DNA from: Gari tellinella
Taxonomy: Eukaryota; Mollusca; Bivalvia; Cardiida; Psammobiidae
Assembly: GCA_922989275.2 (NCBI GenBank)
Contig: OV277864.1
Location: 23,323,550-23,387,549, forward strand
Length of the DNA: 64,000 bases
Direction of reading: 5' to 3'
Shown: positions 1 to 10,259 of the stretch, piece by piece
How the letters are laid out: each line of letters starts with the position of its first letter
Position numbering within the stretch: position 1 is the stretch's first letter
The notes under the pieces: model-generated
What the model was told of the DNA's origin: nothing
Database searches by the model: none
What the model saw: the letters and a program-made list of their open reading frames with translations, nothing else
Position numbers and translations under genes: made by a program

Positions 1-54
1 AACATTTGATTTCCTTTCTAATGAATTTCTTTAAATCTGGTCATGTTCGAATCG

Positions 55-221
55 AAATAATCTATGTTCTACCGTTGTGAAACGGTATTTTACAACGTTC
101 GGTCGTTGTGGTGCACAGGAATTGACCACTCAGGCCTTCGGCCTTCGTGGTCAATTCCTGCGCACCACAACTCCCGACCGTTGTAAAATACCGTTTCACA
201 ACGGTAGAACATAGATTATTT
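55..221. mobile_element. Long perfect hairpin element
   Basis: A near-perfect inverted repeat of about 80 bp per arm with ends AAATAATCTATGTTCTACC. The loop is at about 142-147 (GGCCTTCGGCC). No coding capacity. The size and structure fit a foldback MITE. No clear target duplication is seen. Confidence 0.65.
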
Positions 222-229
222 CTTAAATA

Positions 230-905
230 TGACTGTAATAACGTATTCCCTAAGTGTTATAGTGATTCAACACTGTAACAACATATCCCCAGCTGTTATA
301 TTGGGTTCCCAACTGCAATAACGTACCCTTCACTGTTATAGCTGGTTCCTCGCTGTAACAATTAACATACTATATAGATATTATATAGCAGTTTGCGCGA
401 CATTTAAATTGTCAACCCGAGAAACAGAATGTCACTCCGAGGCGAAGCCGAGGGTGGCATTCTTGTTTTCGAGGGTTGACAATTTGACTGTCACGCAAAC
501 TGCCATCTAATATTTTTTTTATTACACCGAGCTTATCGTACGGAACCCAATATAACAGTTGAAGATATATTTTTACAATGTTTGAACCCATTATAACAAT
601 GAAAGGTACATTATTACAGTGGGGAACCCAATATAACAGTTGGGGATAAGTTAATTGTTACAGTCTGGGACCCACTATAACAGTAAAGGGTACGTTATTA
701 CAGTACGGAACCCAATATAACAGTTGGGGATAAGTTAATTGTTACAGTCCGGGACCCACTATAACAGTAAAGGGTACGTTATTACAGTACGGAACCCAAT
801 ATAACAGTTGGGGATATAGTGTTACAGTGTTGAACCCACTACATGTATAACAATGAAAGGTACGTTATTACAGTAGGGAACCCAATATAACAGTTGGGTT
901 TATTA
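230..905. repeat. Short-unit tandem repeats (ATAACAGT type), with hairpin at 380-513
   Basis: Degenerate units of about 25-35 bp alternate TATAACAGTTGGGGATA with GTTATTACAGTACGGAACCC. The best-ordered part is 600-900. On the left side (230-370) the complementary form (CTGTTATA, CTGTAACA) is seen, so the array is in inverted orientation around the hairpin at 380-513. Confidence 0.7.
380..513. mobile_element. Hairpin element, GGCAGTTTGCGTGACA ends, copy 1
   Basis: Arms of about 60 bp; the right end reads TGTCACGCAAACTGCC and the left GCAGTTTGCGCGACA. The loop lies near 442-447. A second copy is at 1202-1321. It splits the ATAACAGT tandem region. Confidence 0.6.
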
Positions 906-1201
906 CACCTCGCTTTGAGTTACAATGTTAATTTCCCATATACCAAACTGAAACATTTTGCATGTATTTTACATCTATCTAAAAATACTGTCACCATATA
1001 TGGTATTCTTTCTGTGATATGATATTATTTTCCCTATTCTTCTTTCTTTTTTGTAATGATATAAACAATGTGACGTCTAGACGTCGACGTCGTTTCCCGC
1101 TTATATGCACGGCGGCTCTAAATTGGTATTCACTACATATCTTATAAAATACGAACGAGCCGATTCCACAGGCAGGGTTGATAGGCTCGGTGTAATAAAA
1201 T

Positions 1202-1321
1202 AAATACCAGATTGCGTGACAGTCAAATTGTCAACACTCGAAAACAAGAACGTCACCATTGGCTTTGCCATTCTGTTTTTCGGGTTGACTATTTGAATGT
1301 CACGCAAACTGCCATCTAATG
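1202..1321. mobile_element. Hairpin element, GGCAGTTTGCGTGACA ends, copy 2
   Basis: Same ends as the copy at 380-513, with a shorter apex (CACCATTGGCTTTGCCA). Flanked on the right by more CTGTTATA units. Confidence 0.6.
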
Positions 1322-1790
1322 TTTATAAACTGTTATATTTGGTTTTCAACTGTAACAACGTACTTCCAACTGTTATATTGGGTTTCCAACAGTTATATTG
1401 TATAACGTATTTTCCAACTGTTACATTGTATATTTATTGCCCTTCTGTTTGGTCGTCGTAAAGGAGAATAATACTGTACATAGGTTTTGATCTACATACG
1501 AGTACATGTATGTGTAAAATAGTACGAATCTTGTTTAACGTTAGTTTTTGTATATACTATACAATATGCTATATATGATACTGCACACTGATTACATATA
1601 TAATCAATGTAACTCTCATATGAAGGAGGTAATAAAGAATTTGTATTGTATAACTGTTATATTGGGTTCCCCACCGTTATAAATTTTCCCATATACAATG
1701 TGCTCTTATATTTGTTCCCCAATTGTAATAACATTCTGTCACATTGTAATAACGTATCCCCGCCCTTATAGTGTATACCCACTGTAAAGG
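1322..1790. repeat. Further ATAACAGT-type tandem units, complementary orientation
   Basis: Scattered units such as AACTGTTATATTGGGTTTCC recur at 1329-1440 and 1650-1790, separated by AT-rich sequence with no recognisable gene. More units lie at 2080-2150. Confidence 0.55.
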
Positions 1791-1807
1791 CTATCATTTA
1801 CTGTTAT

Positions 1808-2055
1808 TATCCCATTACCCCATAGTCTGTTTCTAGTTGTGAAAATAGGTGACTACAGCTGGTTGTAAGTAAAGCAGAATGCGCCCTAAGGCGCATTCTG
1901 CTTCACTTTCAGCCTGCTTTAAGCTACCAACTGCTAGAATAAAGGAAATATTCCTTATAATATATATTCTTGACTGTATCAATTGGAACTATTTTTCTTC
2001 AGCGGTGGAATAAACTAAATGCGCTAAAAAGCGCTTCTATGAGGGAAAGGGTTAA
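1808..2055. mobile_element. PB1 MITE
   Basis: Ends CCCATTACCCCATAG and AGGGAAAGGGTTAA. The central palindrome runs at about 1871-1923 around GCGCCCTAAGGCGC. It lies in the cathepsin intron just before the Cys exon. Confidence 0.7.
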
Positions 2056-2069
2056 GCATGCTCCATTGA

Positions 2070-2315
<246 letters not shown>

Positions 2316-2347
2316 TAACTTTAACATCGTTTAACAAGTCACATGCT

Positions 2348-2598
2348 TTAACCCTTTGAACCCTAGTCCCGCATATAGGCATGCTTTTCAAACAGTGTAC
2401 ATGTGAATAGTACACTTGTCCTATGCAAACAGTGAAGACCCTGATGAGAGGGCTCCGAAAGGAGCCCTCTGATCAGGTTCTTCACTGTTTGTCACAATGC
2501 CAAACATTGACAAAAACAACCCTTAAAAGTCAGAAATGGACTAGACTAAAATGGAAACTGGAATTTTCCATTTAAAGTTTCAGGGAGGAAAGAGTTAA
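2348..2598. mobile_element. PB2 MITE
   Basis: TTAACCCTTTGAACCC at the left and GGGAGGAAAGAGTTAA at the right, TTAA at both ends. The palindromic core at about 2419-2494 reads AACAGTGAAGACCCTGAT...GGGCTCC. It lies just after the first cathepsin exon. Confidence 0.75.
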
Positions 2599-2919
2599 AC
2601 CCTTCGCTTCCACTTAGTCCGATAGTGGTTACTGGTAGTGTGTAAAGGATTGAATACGAGTTACAGCAATTTGGTAACCGAGTAATTTAGTACATTTGGG
2701 AACCGACAAAAACGTCTGAAAAGTATTTTGGCAAAGACCTTTTTTATCATTTTCATAACTTTTATGAGCTTTTTAACCACCGAAAAACGTTAAGAATGGG
2801 GACCCCTAATGTGATCGTACCCAACTCAGTACATGTATACTCAGCGATCGGTCGTACATGAGCGGGTACTTGTGTTCTTCACCCTACAAGAAAGTGTGGA
2901 CAGACACTGTCCGCAAGTA

Positions 2920-3165
2920 CAGTGGAGAATCTGTTATTCTTTCCCGTTTAAACGCAAACGTACGCAAACGCAAAGCGCTAAAACGTAGAAAAGAACAATT
3001 TTTGGACGATTCTGATATTTCATGTTTATCTTGGTGGCAAACAGTTTGGAGCCTGATCAGACGCCGGGTTACCCGGCGTCTGATCTGGCTCCAAACTGTT
3101 TGTATGGGAAATTATAGTTTTAGCGTAAACGCGTTTATTGGGAAAGAATAACAGATTCTCCACTG
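2920..3165. mobile_element. TM1 MITE
   Basis: CAGTGGAGAATCTGTTATTC and its inverse, flanked by TA on both sides, as in Tc1/mariner-type elements. The core palindrome around 3037-3104 has apex ACGCCGGGTTACCCGGCGT. An open frame across it is a by-product of the element, not a gene. Confidence 0.8.
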
Positions 3166-3455
3166 TACAAAGATTACTTGTGGGTGCTTGCAGCTCTATA
3201 AGGAGTTTCTTCTGTACACACCAGTTTACACTTTATGGCTGCTTTTGTCAATAATTGACAAAATTTGTCCAAACATGCACTCCCGATATCAGAGGATTAT
3301 TTTGAACAGGTGATCATTGTGGGGTGCAACCCATATAAGTCGTGTTTTCCCTTCCCAACAAGTCTGTTCTGTACACATGATACAACTCGCAACACCCCTC
3401 TCATGAGAGCGGCCACTCTCGTCAATTGCCGGGCTGTTCCGAACTATGCTTTTTC

Positions 3456-3702
3456 AGGGGCCCGTTTCATAAAACTTCTGACGACAAATGTTGTCGTAAG
3501 TCAAAACTTTAAAATACATTTAATTTATTATTTCTCTATCTAATCCTGTCTTGTGACATCTCTTTAGAATCGTCTTTTCAAGACGATTCCAAAAAAGATG
3601 TCACAAGACAGGACTAGATGGAGAAATAAGGAATAATTTAGAGTTTTATAATCTGACTTACGACAACATTTGTCGTGCGAAGTTTTATGAAACGGCTCCC
3701 TG
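3456..3702. mobile_element. PAL-H MITE, copy 1
   Basis: Ends GGGGCCCGTTTCATAAAAC and GTTTTATGAAACGGCTCCC. The inner palindrome around 3582 contains TCCTGTCTTGTGACATC. Other copies: 21.9, 27.1, 47.0 and 47.5 kb. Confidence 0.75.
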
Positions 3703-3854
3703 ATCGGCAGCTAACGAGAATGGTCGATCGCTCTCCGGAGAGATCAGATACTGACCGACATTGGCACGATCTCATTAAGGATCCTCAACCTTAAGTCAAT
3801 GGCCACAAGGGGGATTAGTTGTGTTCTAATTATGTTACCTTCTTGAAATAAAGT

Positions 3855-4020
3855 CTTTATCATTATTATATCTATTATTACTATTACTATAATTATTATT
3901 ATTATATCATTATTATATCTATTATTACTATTACTATAATTATTATTATTATTATTTTTATTTTTTATTTTTTTATTATTATAACTATTATTGTTATTAT
4001 TATTATTATAATTTGATAAC
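3855..4020. repeat. AT-rich microsatellite (ATT/TAT units)
   Basis: Low-complexity ATTATT and TTACTATT units. Asn-rich open frames on the reverse strand are artefacts of this composition. Confidence 0.85.
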
Positions 4021-4099
4021 ATTGTTTTTAGTCATTTGGTAACCGACCAGAAAATTGAAAATCATTTCGTAACCGATTATTAATGCAGTTTGCAATGCC

Positions 4100-4533
4100 C
4101 AAACTTTATGCCTTTTACGCATTGTATGTATTTCTCCAATGAAGAAAAAGTCCATTTATAAAGCTACAGGCTGAAAGTAAAACAGGGTGCGTTAATGTGC
4201 ATTCTGCTTTACTTTCAGTCTGCTTGAAGGGGTCGCATGTCTTCAAACTAGAAACAGTCTATGGATTAAAGAGTTAACCGTTTAAACCTTTCCTCCATAG
4301 AAGCCCCTTTTAGCGAATAAGATGTATTCCTCCGCTAATGAAAATAGTTCAAATTCAATCAGTCATGAATATATATTATAGGGAATATTCTCTACATTCT
4401 AGGACATGCTAGCTTAAAGCAGGCTGAAAGTAAAGCAGAATGCGCTGTACGGTGCATTCTGCTTTACTGCCAACCTGCTTTAACGAGTCACCTATTTTCA
4501 ATACTAGAAATAGGCTATTTAGTAAAGGGTTAA
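4100..4533. mobile_element. Two adjacent PB1 MITEs
   Basis: The first (to 4277) is degenerate, with core at 4168-4228. The second (4281-4533) is fuller, with core at 4413-4485 and end GTAAAGGGTTAA. Confidence 0.65.
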
Positions 4534-4564
4534 AATGATATGTTGAAGCTTGCGTGCAATTGTA

Positions 4565-4810
4565 CAGTGGAGAATCTGTTATTCTTTCCCGTTTAAATGC
4601 AAACGTACGCAAACGCAAAGCACTAAAACGTAGAAAAGAACAACTTTTGGACAATTCTGATAATTCTTGTTTATCTTGGTGGCAAACAGTTTGGAGCCTG
4701 ATCAGACGCCGGGTTACCCGGCGTCTGATCTGGCTCCAATCTGTTTGCACTGCAAATAATAGTTTTAGCGTAAACGCGTTTATTGGAAAAGAATAACAGA
4801 TTCTCCACTG
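4565..4810. mobile_element. TM1 MITE
   Basis: Almost identical to the copy at 2920-3165, same orientation, TA flanks on both sides. The low divergence suggests recent activity. Confidence 0.8.
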
Positions 4811-5177
4811 TAGTTCCATTAGGCCTAAAAGCCCATGAGGAAAATACACAAACAAATATGCACATGACTGACAGTATGACATGACAAATTACAAAATACA
4901 AACATATATAACATAAGTGCGGAGAGGGTATTTATCAATGATAAATATATTTGGATAAGCAGAGATTCTTGTCAGCTGCACGTTTAAACAATACTGAAAC
5001 TAATTTTTCCTTTTGTTAGTAGCCAAAACATCACTTCGATTCAAAATATACTCAAGTATATTCAGAATTGCCGATATCATAAATATACACTATAGATGTA
5101 TATTTACACAAACACACACATTCGTAAAGTGCACTGTATGACGGATACCATTTATATAGATATATTTCGTTTTCTAG

Positions 5178-5278
5178 GCAACCACGGTTGTAGAGGAGGG
5201 TGGATGAATAATGCTTTCAAATATGTCAAACGAAACGGAGGGATCAACACAGAGAGGTGTTATCCTTATCGATATACC
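5178..5278 (+). CDS. Cathepsin L-like protease, exon with GCxGG motif
   Basis: The exon follows a TTTTCTAG acceptor. Its first two bases complete the Gly codon begun at 2310. It encodes [16 protein letters not shown] and then [12 protein letters not shown], the cathepsin L segment usually seen as GCNGGLMDNAF...NGGIDTEESYPY. Cys of GCRGG normally pairs with a Cys near the active site. The exon ends in phase 0 before GTAAGT. A Cys replaces the usual Ser before YPY. The donor is followed at once by a very G-rich stretch and a long G homopolymer. Confidence 0.9.
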
Positions 5279-5345
5279 GTAAGTGAGGGGTGGGGTGGGT
5301 GGGTGTGGTGAGGTGTGGGTACGGGGGGGGGGGGGGGGGGGGGGG
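5279..5345 (+). repeat. G-rich tract and poly-G run at a splice donor
   Basis: Starting at the donor GTAAGT of the second cathepsin exon, the strand carries repeated GGGGTGGGGTGGGTGGG-type runs, then about 24 consecutive G at 5322-5345. It can form G-quadruplexes in the pre-mRNA. The homopolymer length may be imprecise in any assembly. Confidence 0.85.
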
Positions 5346-5438
5346 CTTAGTTTAACGGCCGTTTGAGCGCAATACAATAATAGGTATAGAGAGTGGTTAT
5401 TTTCTTTTAAATGTTGATGATTCTTCTGATTGGCAATA

Positions 5439-5647
5439 CAGTAGATCCTCTCTATTACGACCACTAAATTGTGTCAAATATTAGTCGTTTAATTAAGACA
5501 GGTGACTGCTTAAAGCAATGTGAAAGTGAAACAGAAAGCTCCTACAGGCGCTTTCTGTCTCACTTTCACATTGCTTTAAGCTTTCACCTGCTATTTATAC
5601 AGACAATTAGCCTTCTTATTAGTGGTCGTAATAGAGAGATTCTACTG
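5439..5647. mobile_element. TM2 MITE
   Basis: CAGTAGATCCTCTCTATTACG with inverse at the right end, TA flanks. The inner palindrome at about 5506-5585 (GCTTAAAGCAATGTGAAAGT) resembles the PB1 core but has different ends. Confidence 0.75.
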
Positions 5648-5734
5648 TACTTTAGAGTCTTGTCAGATACCGAGTTACTCAAAAGATTGAAATGGTTCCT
5701 AGCTGATTCTAGTTATCCGTCATTATTGTTGCAT

Positions 5735-5896
5735 ACAGTAACACCTCTCTATTACGACCACTAAATTATGTTAATAATTAGATGTTTTCGACAGGTGGCT
5801 GCATTCAATAATGTGAGGGTAAAACAGAAAGCTGCTTTAGGAGCTTTTTGATTTATTAGTCTTCGTTTTAGTGGTCGTAATAGAGAGGTTTTACTG
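5735..5896. mobile_element. TM2 MITE, shorter copy
   Basis: CAGTAACACCTCTCTATTACG at the left and AATAGAGAGGTTTTACTG at the right, TA flanks. The right arm of the inner palindrome is partly deleted. Confidence 0.7.
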
Positions 5897-6029
5897 TATA
5901 AGAGCGTTTTTATGGAAATATTCATGTATTTGCCCGAAACTGTTTGTCACCAAGATTCGAATCAATTGATAATATTTTCAAGAAACTATTATTATAACGA
6001 CCACATTTTATTTCATTGCGTTACGTATA

Positions 6030-6275
6030 CAGTGGAGAATGTGTTATTCTTTCCCAATAAACGCGTTTAGGCTAAAACTATTATTTGCAGTGCAAACAGT
6101 TTGGAGCCAGATCAGACGCCGGGTAACCCGGCGTCTGATCAGGCTCCAAACTGTTTGCCACCAAGATAAACATGAAATATCAGAATTGTCCAAATGTTGT
6201 TCTTTTCTACGTTTTAGCGCTTTGCGTTTGCGTACTATTGCGTTTAAACGGGAAAGAATAACAGATTCTTCACTG
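6030..6275. mobile_element. TM1 MITE, inverted orientation
   Basis: TIRs CAGTGGAGAATGTGTTATTC and inverse, TA flanks. The core apex is ACGCCGGGTAACCCGGCGT, the inverse of the 2920 copy, showing opposite orientation. Confidence 0.8.
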
Positions 6276-6394
6276 TAGTTTATTACGTTACGTATAGTTT
6301 ACGCTTTTCAACACCAAATTTAATCGTTTCTTCAACCCGTTCGGTTAAAAAATATCTTCAGGCAAAATGAGTGTCAAACAGCATGGATTTTGAT

Positions 6395-6514
6395 CACAGG
6401 GGAACGTCACAATAGAAGTCTGAACCCCAAAAGAAAAAACTCTATATATCTTTTGTTTATACATTTTTTTTCTTTTGGGGTTCAGACTTAGTTCTATTGT
6501 GACGGTCCCCTGTG
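6395..6514. mobile_element. hAT-type foldback MITE with 8-bp duplication
   Basis: The 120-bp hairpin has ends CACAGGGGAACGTCACAATA and inverse, flanked by the exact 8-bp repeat ATTTTGAT at 6387-6394 and 6515-6522. An 8-bp duplication is the hAT signature. It sits inside an older AAACAG...CTGTTT hairpin whose right arm resumes at 6523. Confidence 0.8.
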
Positions 6515-6678
6515 ATTTTGATCACACGCCGCCTCATATGGCGTATGATCTGGATCAAAACTGTTTGCAAAGTCGACCTCTTGTATCATGTAAACTATTT
6601 ATAAGTACGTTCATTAAATACTAATTTTAGGCCTACCAACCGCTGACTATATTTTTGTACAGTATCCCCTACTGTAAA

Positions 6679-6925
6679 CAGGGCTACCATAAGTTATTCA
6701 AGCGCGATTTAACATAAATATGCAAACAGTTTGGATCCAGATCAGACGTCACGTATCGCGGCGTCTGATCTGGATCCAATCTGTTTGAAATCCATGTTTC
6801 TTATGTAAAAACGCGTAAAATTTCAAATTTGAAAAGTAAGAGCAAAAATCCGAAGAGTTCAGAGAAAAAATCCTAAGGTCCGGTAAAATTAAGAAAAATC
6901 CTAAGATTTTGGAAAATCCGGAGAT
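6679..6925. mobile_element. Degenerate SX2 MITE with hairpin core 6722-6788
   Basis: Left end CAGGGCTACCATAAG, inner hairpin CAAACAGTTTGGATCCAGAT with its complement, then AAATCCGGAGA sequence of the SX2 right half. The right terminal repeat is missing. Confidence 0.5.
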
Positions 6926-6999
6926 TGTTTTGTTTGTTTACGTCCGTTTCTGCCATCTATGGGTTATAATTTGACGCCCCAGAGAGAGGGGAGCGGATA

Positions 7000-7195
7000 C
7001 AGAGAAACCGGGCGCGATGTCCTACTCTTATTATCGAAAGTGTTATCTGGGTGTTTTATATATCAAGTGTAAAGAACTGATACATCGGACCTCGGTTTAT
7101 AAAGTCTCATCCGAAGGACTTGATCCGGCGGGGTCGCACTCACAACCCCTGACGTCGTAAGCGGGTGCTTTATCCCTCGACTACGTCCGCCGGTA
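7000..7195 (-). mobile_element. tRNA-derived SINE
   Basis: On the reverse strand a tRNA-like head lies near 7194-7126. Its acceptor arms CCGGCGG and CCGCCGG are fully complementary, a D-arm-like GTAGTCGAGGGATAAAGC follows, and the T-arm-like GGGGT...ACCCC precedes the 3' arm. The tail continues with GGATGAGACTTTATAAACCG, which I recognise as a common bivalve SINE body. It lies 48 bp before a cathepsin exon. Confidence 0.6.
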
Positions 7196-7242
7196 AAATC
7201 CGGGGAACTGACAGCTCTATCTAAAAAATCCATTCTTTACAG

Positions 7243-7397
7243 AGACAATATTGTAATTACAATCGACGCAGAGGTTGCAAGGGTGCAACAATCAGGGGTT
7301 ATTCAAGTGTGCAAAAGTCTGCAACCAGCCTGAGAATGGCTGTGGCAAAGGAAGGCCCTATTTCCATTGCAACTGATGCCAACCATCGAACTTTCAT
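7243..7397 (+). CDS. Cathepsin L-like protease, third exon
   Basis: This exon is phase 0 in and phase 2 out. Acceptor TTCTTTACAG, donor GTAAGT. It encodes YCNYN, then GYSSVQKSATSLRMAVAKEG followed by PISIATDANHRTFM. This matches the stretch that precedes the active-site His in cathepsin L, where PISVAIDA is the usual form. Only five residues separate the CNYN Cys from the next Cys (RGCKG), a region that varies in the family. Confidence 0.88.
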
Positions 7398-7454
7398 GTA
7401 AGTTATACACAGGGATTCCATTTCTCTGGTTTATTTTCTGAAAATTTTCCATTT

Positions 7455-7560
7455 TTATCCTAGCAGATGGTAGCTTAATGCGGGCTGAAAGTAAAGCAGA
7501 ATGTGTCTTAAGACACTTTCAAACCTGCTTTAAGTAATAGCGCTTGTAAAATCTTAGGAT
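7455..7560. mobile_element. PB1 core fragment
   Basis: Keeps GCAGATGGTAGCTTAA and both core arms (GCTGAAAGTAAAGCAGAATG, truncated on the right). Both terminal repeats are absent. Confidence 0.5.
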
Positions 7561-7619
7561 TTTTCAAGATCAACTTTGCTCACATAACAACCCTTGTCTT
7601 CTATAGCGAACAACGATTA

Positions 7620-8108
7620 CGAATATCCTTTTCTCCCATTTTCGCCCATGTGAGATAGAGATATTCCCCATGTGGAATCGCTCTATCTTCCATACCACGT
7701 GACGTCTTTTATTGTTTGCCCCGCTTTACCACGCTGCATGACGCGGGTATTAAATGACGTCATTTCTTATGACGTTACTATAAACAACGTCGTGTTTTGG
7801 CGTAAAAAGTGCACAGAAACTGCAATTATTTTGTTATTTATATCATGTTTTAGTGATTTAAATGGGAGAAAAAAATCCATCATTCGTTTTGTTGATGTGG
7901 GATAGGAATTTTTTTTTCCCTCGGGCCAGAAAATTTACGCAGGGACTTGGCAAGCCTCGTCCCTGCATGAATTTTCTGACCCTCGGGGAGAAAATTCCTA
8001 TCCCACATCAACACTCATGGTGGATTCTTATAATCTCCAACATGTGTGAGATCAGTTTCATGACGTCACTATTTATAACGGCGATTTGACGTCACCGGGC
8101 TCCACAAA
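7620..8108. mobile_element. Hairpin element with ATGACGTCAT-containing arm
   Basis: An inner hairpin at about 7893-8012 (GATGTGGGATAGGAATT and inverse) sits beside a segment with ATGACGTCATTT and TAAACAACGTC. That segment recurs at 11150-11215, so it belongs to a dispersed element, not to a local promoter. Confidence 0.5.
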
Positions 8109-8159
8109 AAGCCTATTGCTTTAAAAAATCGTTGGTTATCTGAGAAAAAGAATTTGTCA

Positions 8160-8325
8160 TGTGTCGATGTTTAAGACATATAGGATCTGTCATGAGCCGA
8201 TGTTTAAGACAAGCTGATCTCAAACGAGTCTAGAATTGTTGAGCTTAATAACTTTTCTATTCTGGACGAGTTTGAGATTAGCTTGTCTTAAACATTGACT
8301 TATAACAGATCCTATACAAATGTAT
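8160..8325. mobile_element. Hairpin element
   Basis: Arms TGTTTAAGACAAGCTGATCT and inverse close around 8240. No related second copy was noticed. Confidence 0.55.
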
Positions 8326-8639
8326 ATGGCAGCCCTGTATACAGGTTTTATGTGTTTGTGTGTATGAAGTTATAACGTCCCTCCAAGTCACCATTGACGC
8401 CTTATGGCGAGGACGCCCAAGCAGACGTTAGTTTTGTTTTGTTTTGGTGGGACGTGCAGTGATACATGTACATGGATGGAATCCCACTGCTGACTTTGGT
8501 TGGGTCCTCGTCTCAAACCCTTTATAAACTTCGACTTTGGCTGGTTTACTTACTCTAATTCACCCGCTCATTCACTCTGGCAAATATTATAGTTCTGATT
8601 GTTGTTCATAATTGAAGACATGTAAATTTGTGACCCCAG

Positions 8640-8870
8640 GGCGAAGTCATTTTTTAACCCCAGGGGCATAATTTGAATAATCTTCGAACAGAGCCTGTAG
8701 CTGATGCATTATGCCAAATATCTAAGCTCAGGGTACTGAAGTTTCAGACAAGAAGAGTTTTGAAGTTTTCATTGAAACAATCTTTTTTTTAACTCATCTC
8801 AGGATGAGCTATTGTGACCGCTCTATGCCCTTCGTCCCATGTCTGTTGCCCGGCGTCCGTTCGCATTGAA
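8640..8870. repeat. Fragment of the GACCCCAGGGGCATAATTTG repeat
   Basis: Shares CCCCAGGGGCATAATTTGAA, GATGCATTATGCCAAATATC and GTTTCAGACAAGAAGA with the longer copy at 38.2-39.3 kb. Confidence 0.6.
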
Positions 8871-8987
8871 TAGTCTCTACAGGCAACCTTGCAAACAGTT
8901 TGGATGCAGGTCATAAACGTGTGACGTAACGAACGAATAGCGTCCCATCATTGTACATTTTGTATCAATGGCAAAGTTACTTTCCAG

Positions 8988-9110
8988 GATGTACAGAGGA
9001 GGGGTGTTTTATGAGCCCAGGTGCAGCCCACAAGCTAATCCATCCCACGCTATGACACTTGTTGGATACGGAAACTCGCGCTATGGTGCCTACTGGATCG
9101 TTAAAAACAG
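8988..9110 (+). CDS. Cathepsin L-like protease, exon with catalytic His and Asn
   Basis: Enters in phase 2 (one base completes the Met codon) after ACTTTCCAG and leaves in phase 2 at AG|GTACAT. It encodes YRGGVFYEPRCSP, then SHAMTLVGYGN, which holds the catalytic His, and YWIVKN, whose Asn is the third catalytic residue. The Ser codon of the NSWG motif is split over the following intron. A TM3 transposon starts 58 bp into that intron. Confidence 0.9.
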
Positions 9111-9167
9111 GTACATCTGCACGCATGCATCATCACCGTTGAAGAGATGTTCTGAATTTTGTAGATA

Positions 9168-9522
9168 CAGCGCTCCCTCTCTACAACGACACCCAATGGG
9201 AGACACAAATTGTGTGCGTTGTTCGGATGGAGTGGTTAGAGAGGGAAATCGGATAACATTTACAAACAGTTTCAATCCAGATCAGACGTAACGCGGTGTC
9301 TGATCTGGATTCAAGCTGTTTGTCACTCCACTCGTCATTACGTTTTTTTCTGTCAATTTGTCTTATGTGATTTTGAGAAAAACAGCAGACAACTTTAAGC
9401 AGACGGTATTGAAGTAAAAGCGTTAGACATAATTGTCTTGTTTGGGGAACAGTGGCAATGGGTCGTTGTAAGGAGAGTCTGCGAGTTGTTGTTTGGAGGG
9501 CCGTTGTAGAGAGGGAGTGCTG
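9168..9522. mobile_element. TM3 MITE
   Basis: CAGCGCTCCCTCTCTACAAC and inverse, with TA on both sides. Internal hairpin near 9264-9322 (AACAGTTTCAATCCAGATCA). The second copy is at 34140-34514. Confidence 0.75.
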
Positions 9523-9548
9523 TATATTTATTACGTCATGGCAATTAA

Positions 9549-9720
9549 ACCCATTACTCTAGAGAAGCATTTTTACGCCATTAATTTATTCTTCCGCTGA
9601 AGAAAATACTGAGATCCGATTTATATATGTGAATGAAAGTGTACCATAAATTTTTTCATTTTCTAGCAGATGTTAACTTAAATCAGACTGAAAGTAAAGC
9701 AGAATGCATAAGCACACCAT
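9549..9720. mobile_element. PB1 MITE, left half only
   Basis: Left segment CATTACTCTAG, then TCTAGCAGATG and one core arm ending at AGCAGAATGC. The rest is lost. Confidence 0.5.
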
Positions 9721-9981
9721 ATGAATATTACCCTTTTGCCTGCTGGTCGCGACTTTATTGATTTTCGCAAACAGATTAGATCCAGATCAAGCGCCACGTA
9801 ACGCTCGTCTTTAGGTTTCTTTACTTAAAAAGGTATATATCTACATTTAACAACTTTGCAGACGACAATTTCGAAGCAGACGACATCACCGCAGAATAAG
9901 GGTTAATTAATGGTGTTGATTACAGGTTGCACCTTAAAGCAATATGAAAGCAAAACATAAAACTCCTATAAGTGAATGGTG

Positions 9982-10210
9982 TTAACCCATTTGTGCCCTG
10001 TGGATTCTTCCATACTTATATTTTGGACTAGTCCATTTTTTATCAAAGGGATGCCTGGTCAAAATTTTCATTTCCTTTTTGTTTAATATAAAAATTCCTA
10101 TCAGCAAACAGTGTAGACGCTGATCAGACGCCGCATAATGCGGCGTCTGATCAGCGTCTACACTGTTTGTCTATGTCCCATATGTGGGATCGTGGGCACA
10201 AATGGGTTAA
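9982..10210. mobile_element. PB3 MITE
   Basis: TTAACCCATTTGTGCCC and inverse; TTAA at both ends. The core around 10104-10169 has apex ACGCCGCATAATGCGGCGT. It lies about 50 bp before the last cathepsin exon. Confidence 0.75.
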
Positions 10211-10259
10211 AGACCGTTAATGACATCTTATAATTTTTGTCGTTTTATTTTCGCTGCAG

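Noticed and set aside
3744..4022. Asn-rich open frame on the reverse strand
   Set aside because: Low-complexity ATT repeat.
4554..4796. Repeated open frames reading SGESVILSRLNANVRKRKALK-like peptides (2.9, 4.6, 57.2 kb) or their reverse (6.0, 21.2 kb)
   Set aside because: They run through TM1 MITEs, including the palindromic core. The repeat explains the conservation. No start context, domain or splice support.
7750..8090. ATGACGTCAT sites as CRE promoter elements
   Set aside because: The same segment recurs at 11150 beside another hairpin, so it is part of a dispersed element.
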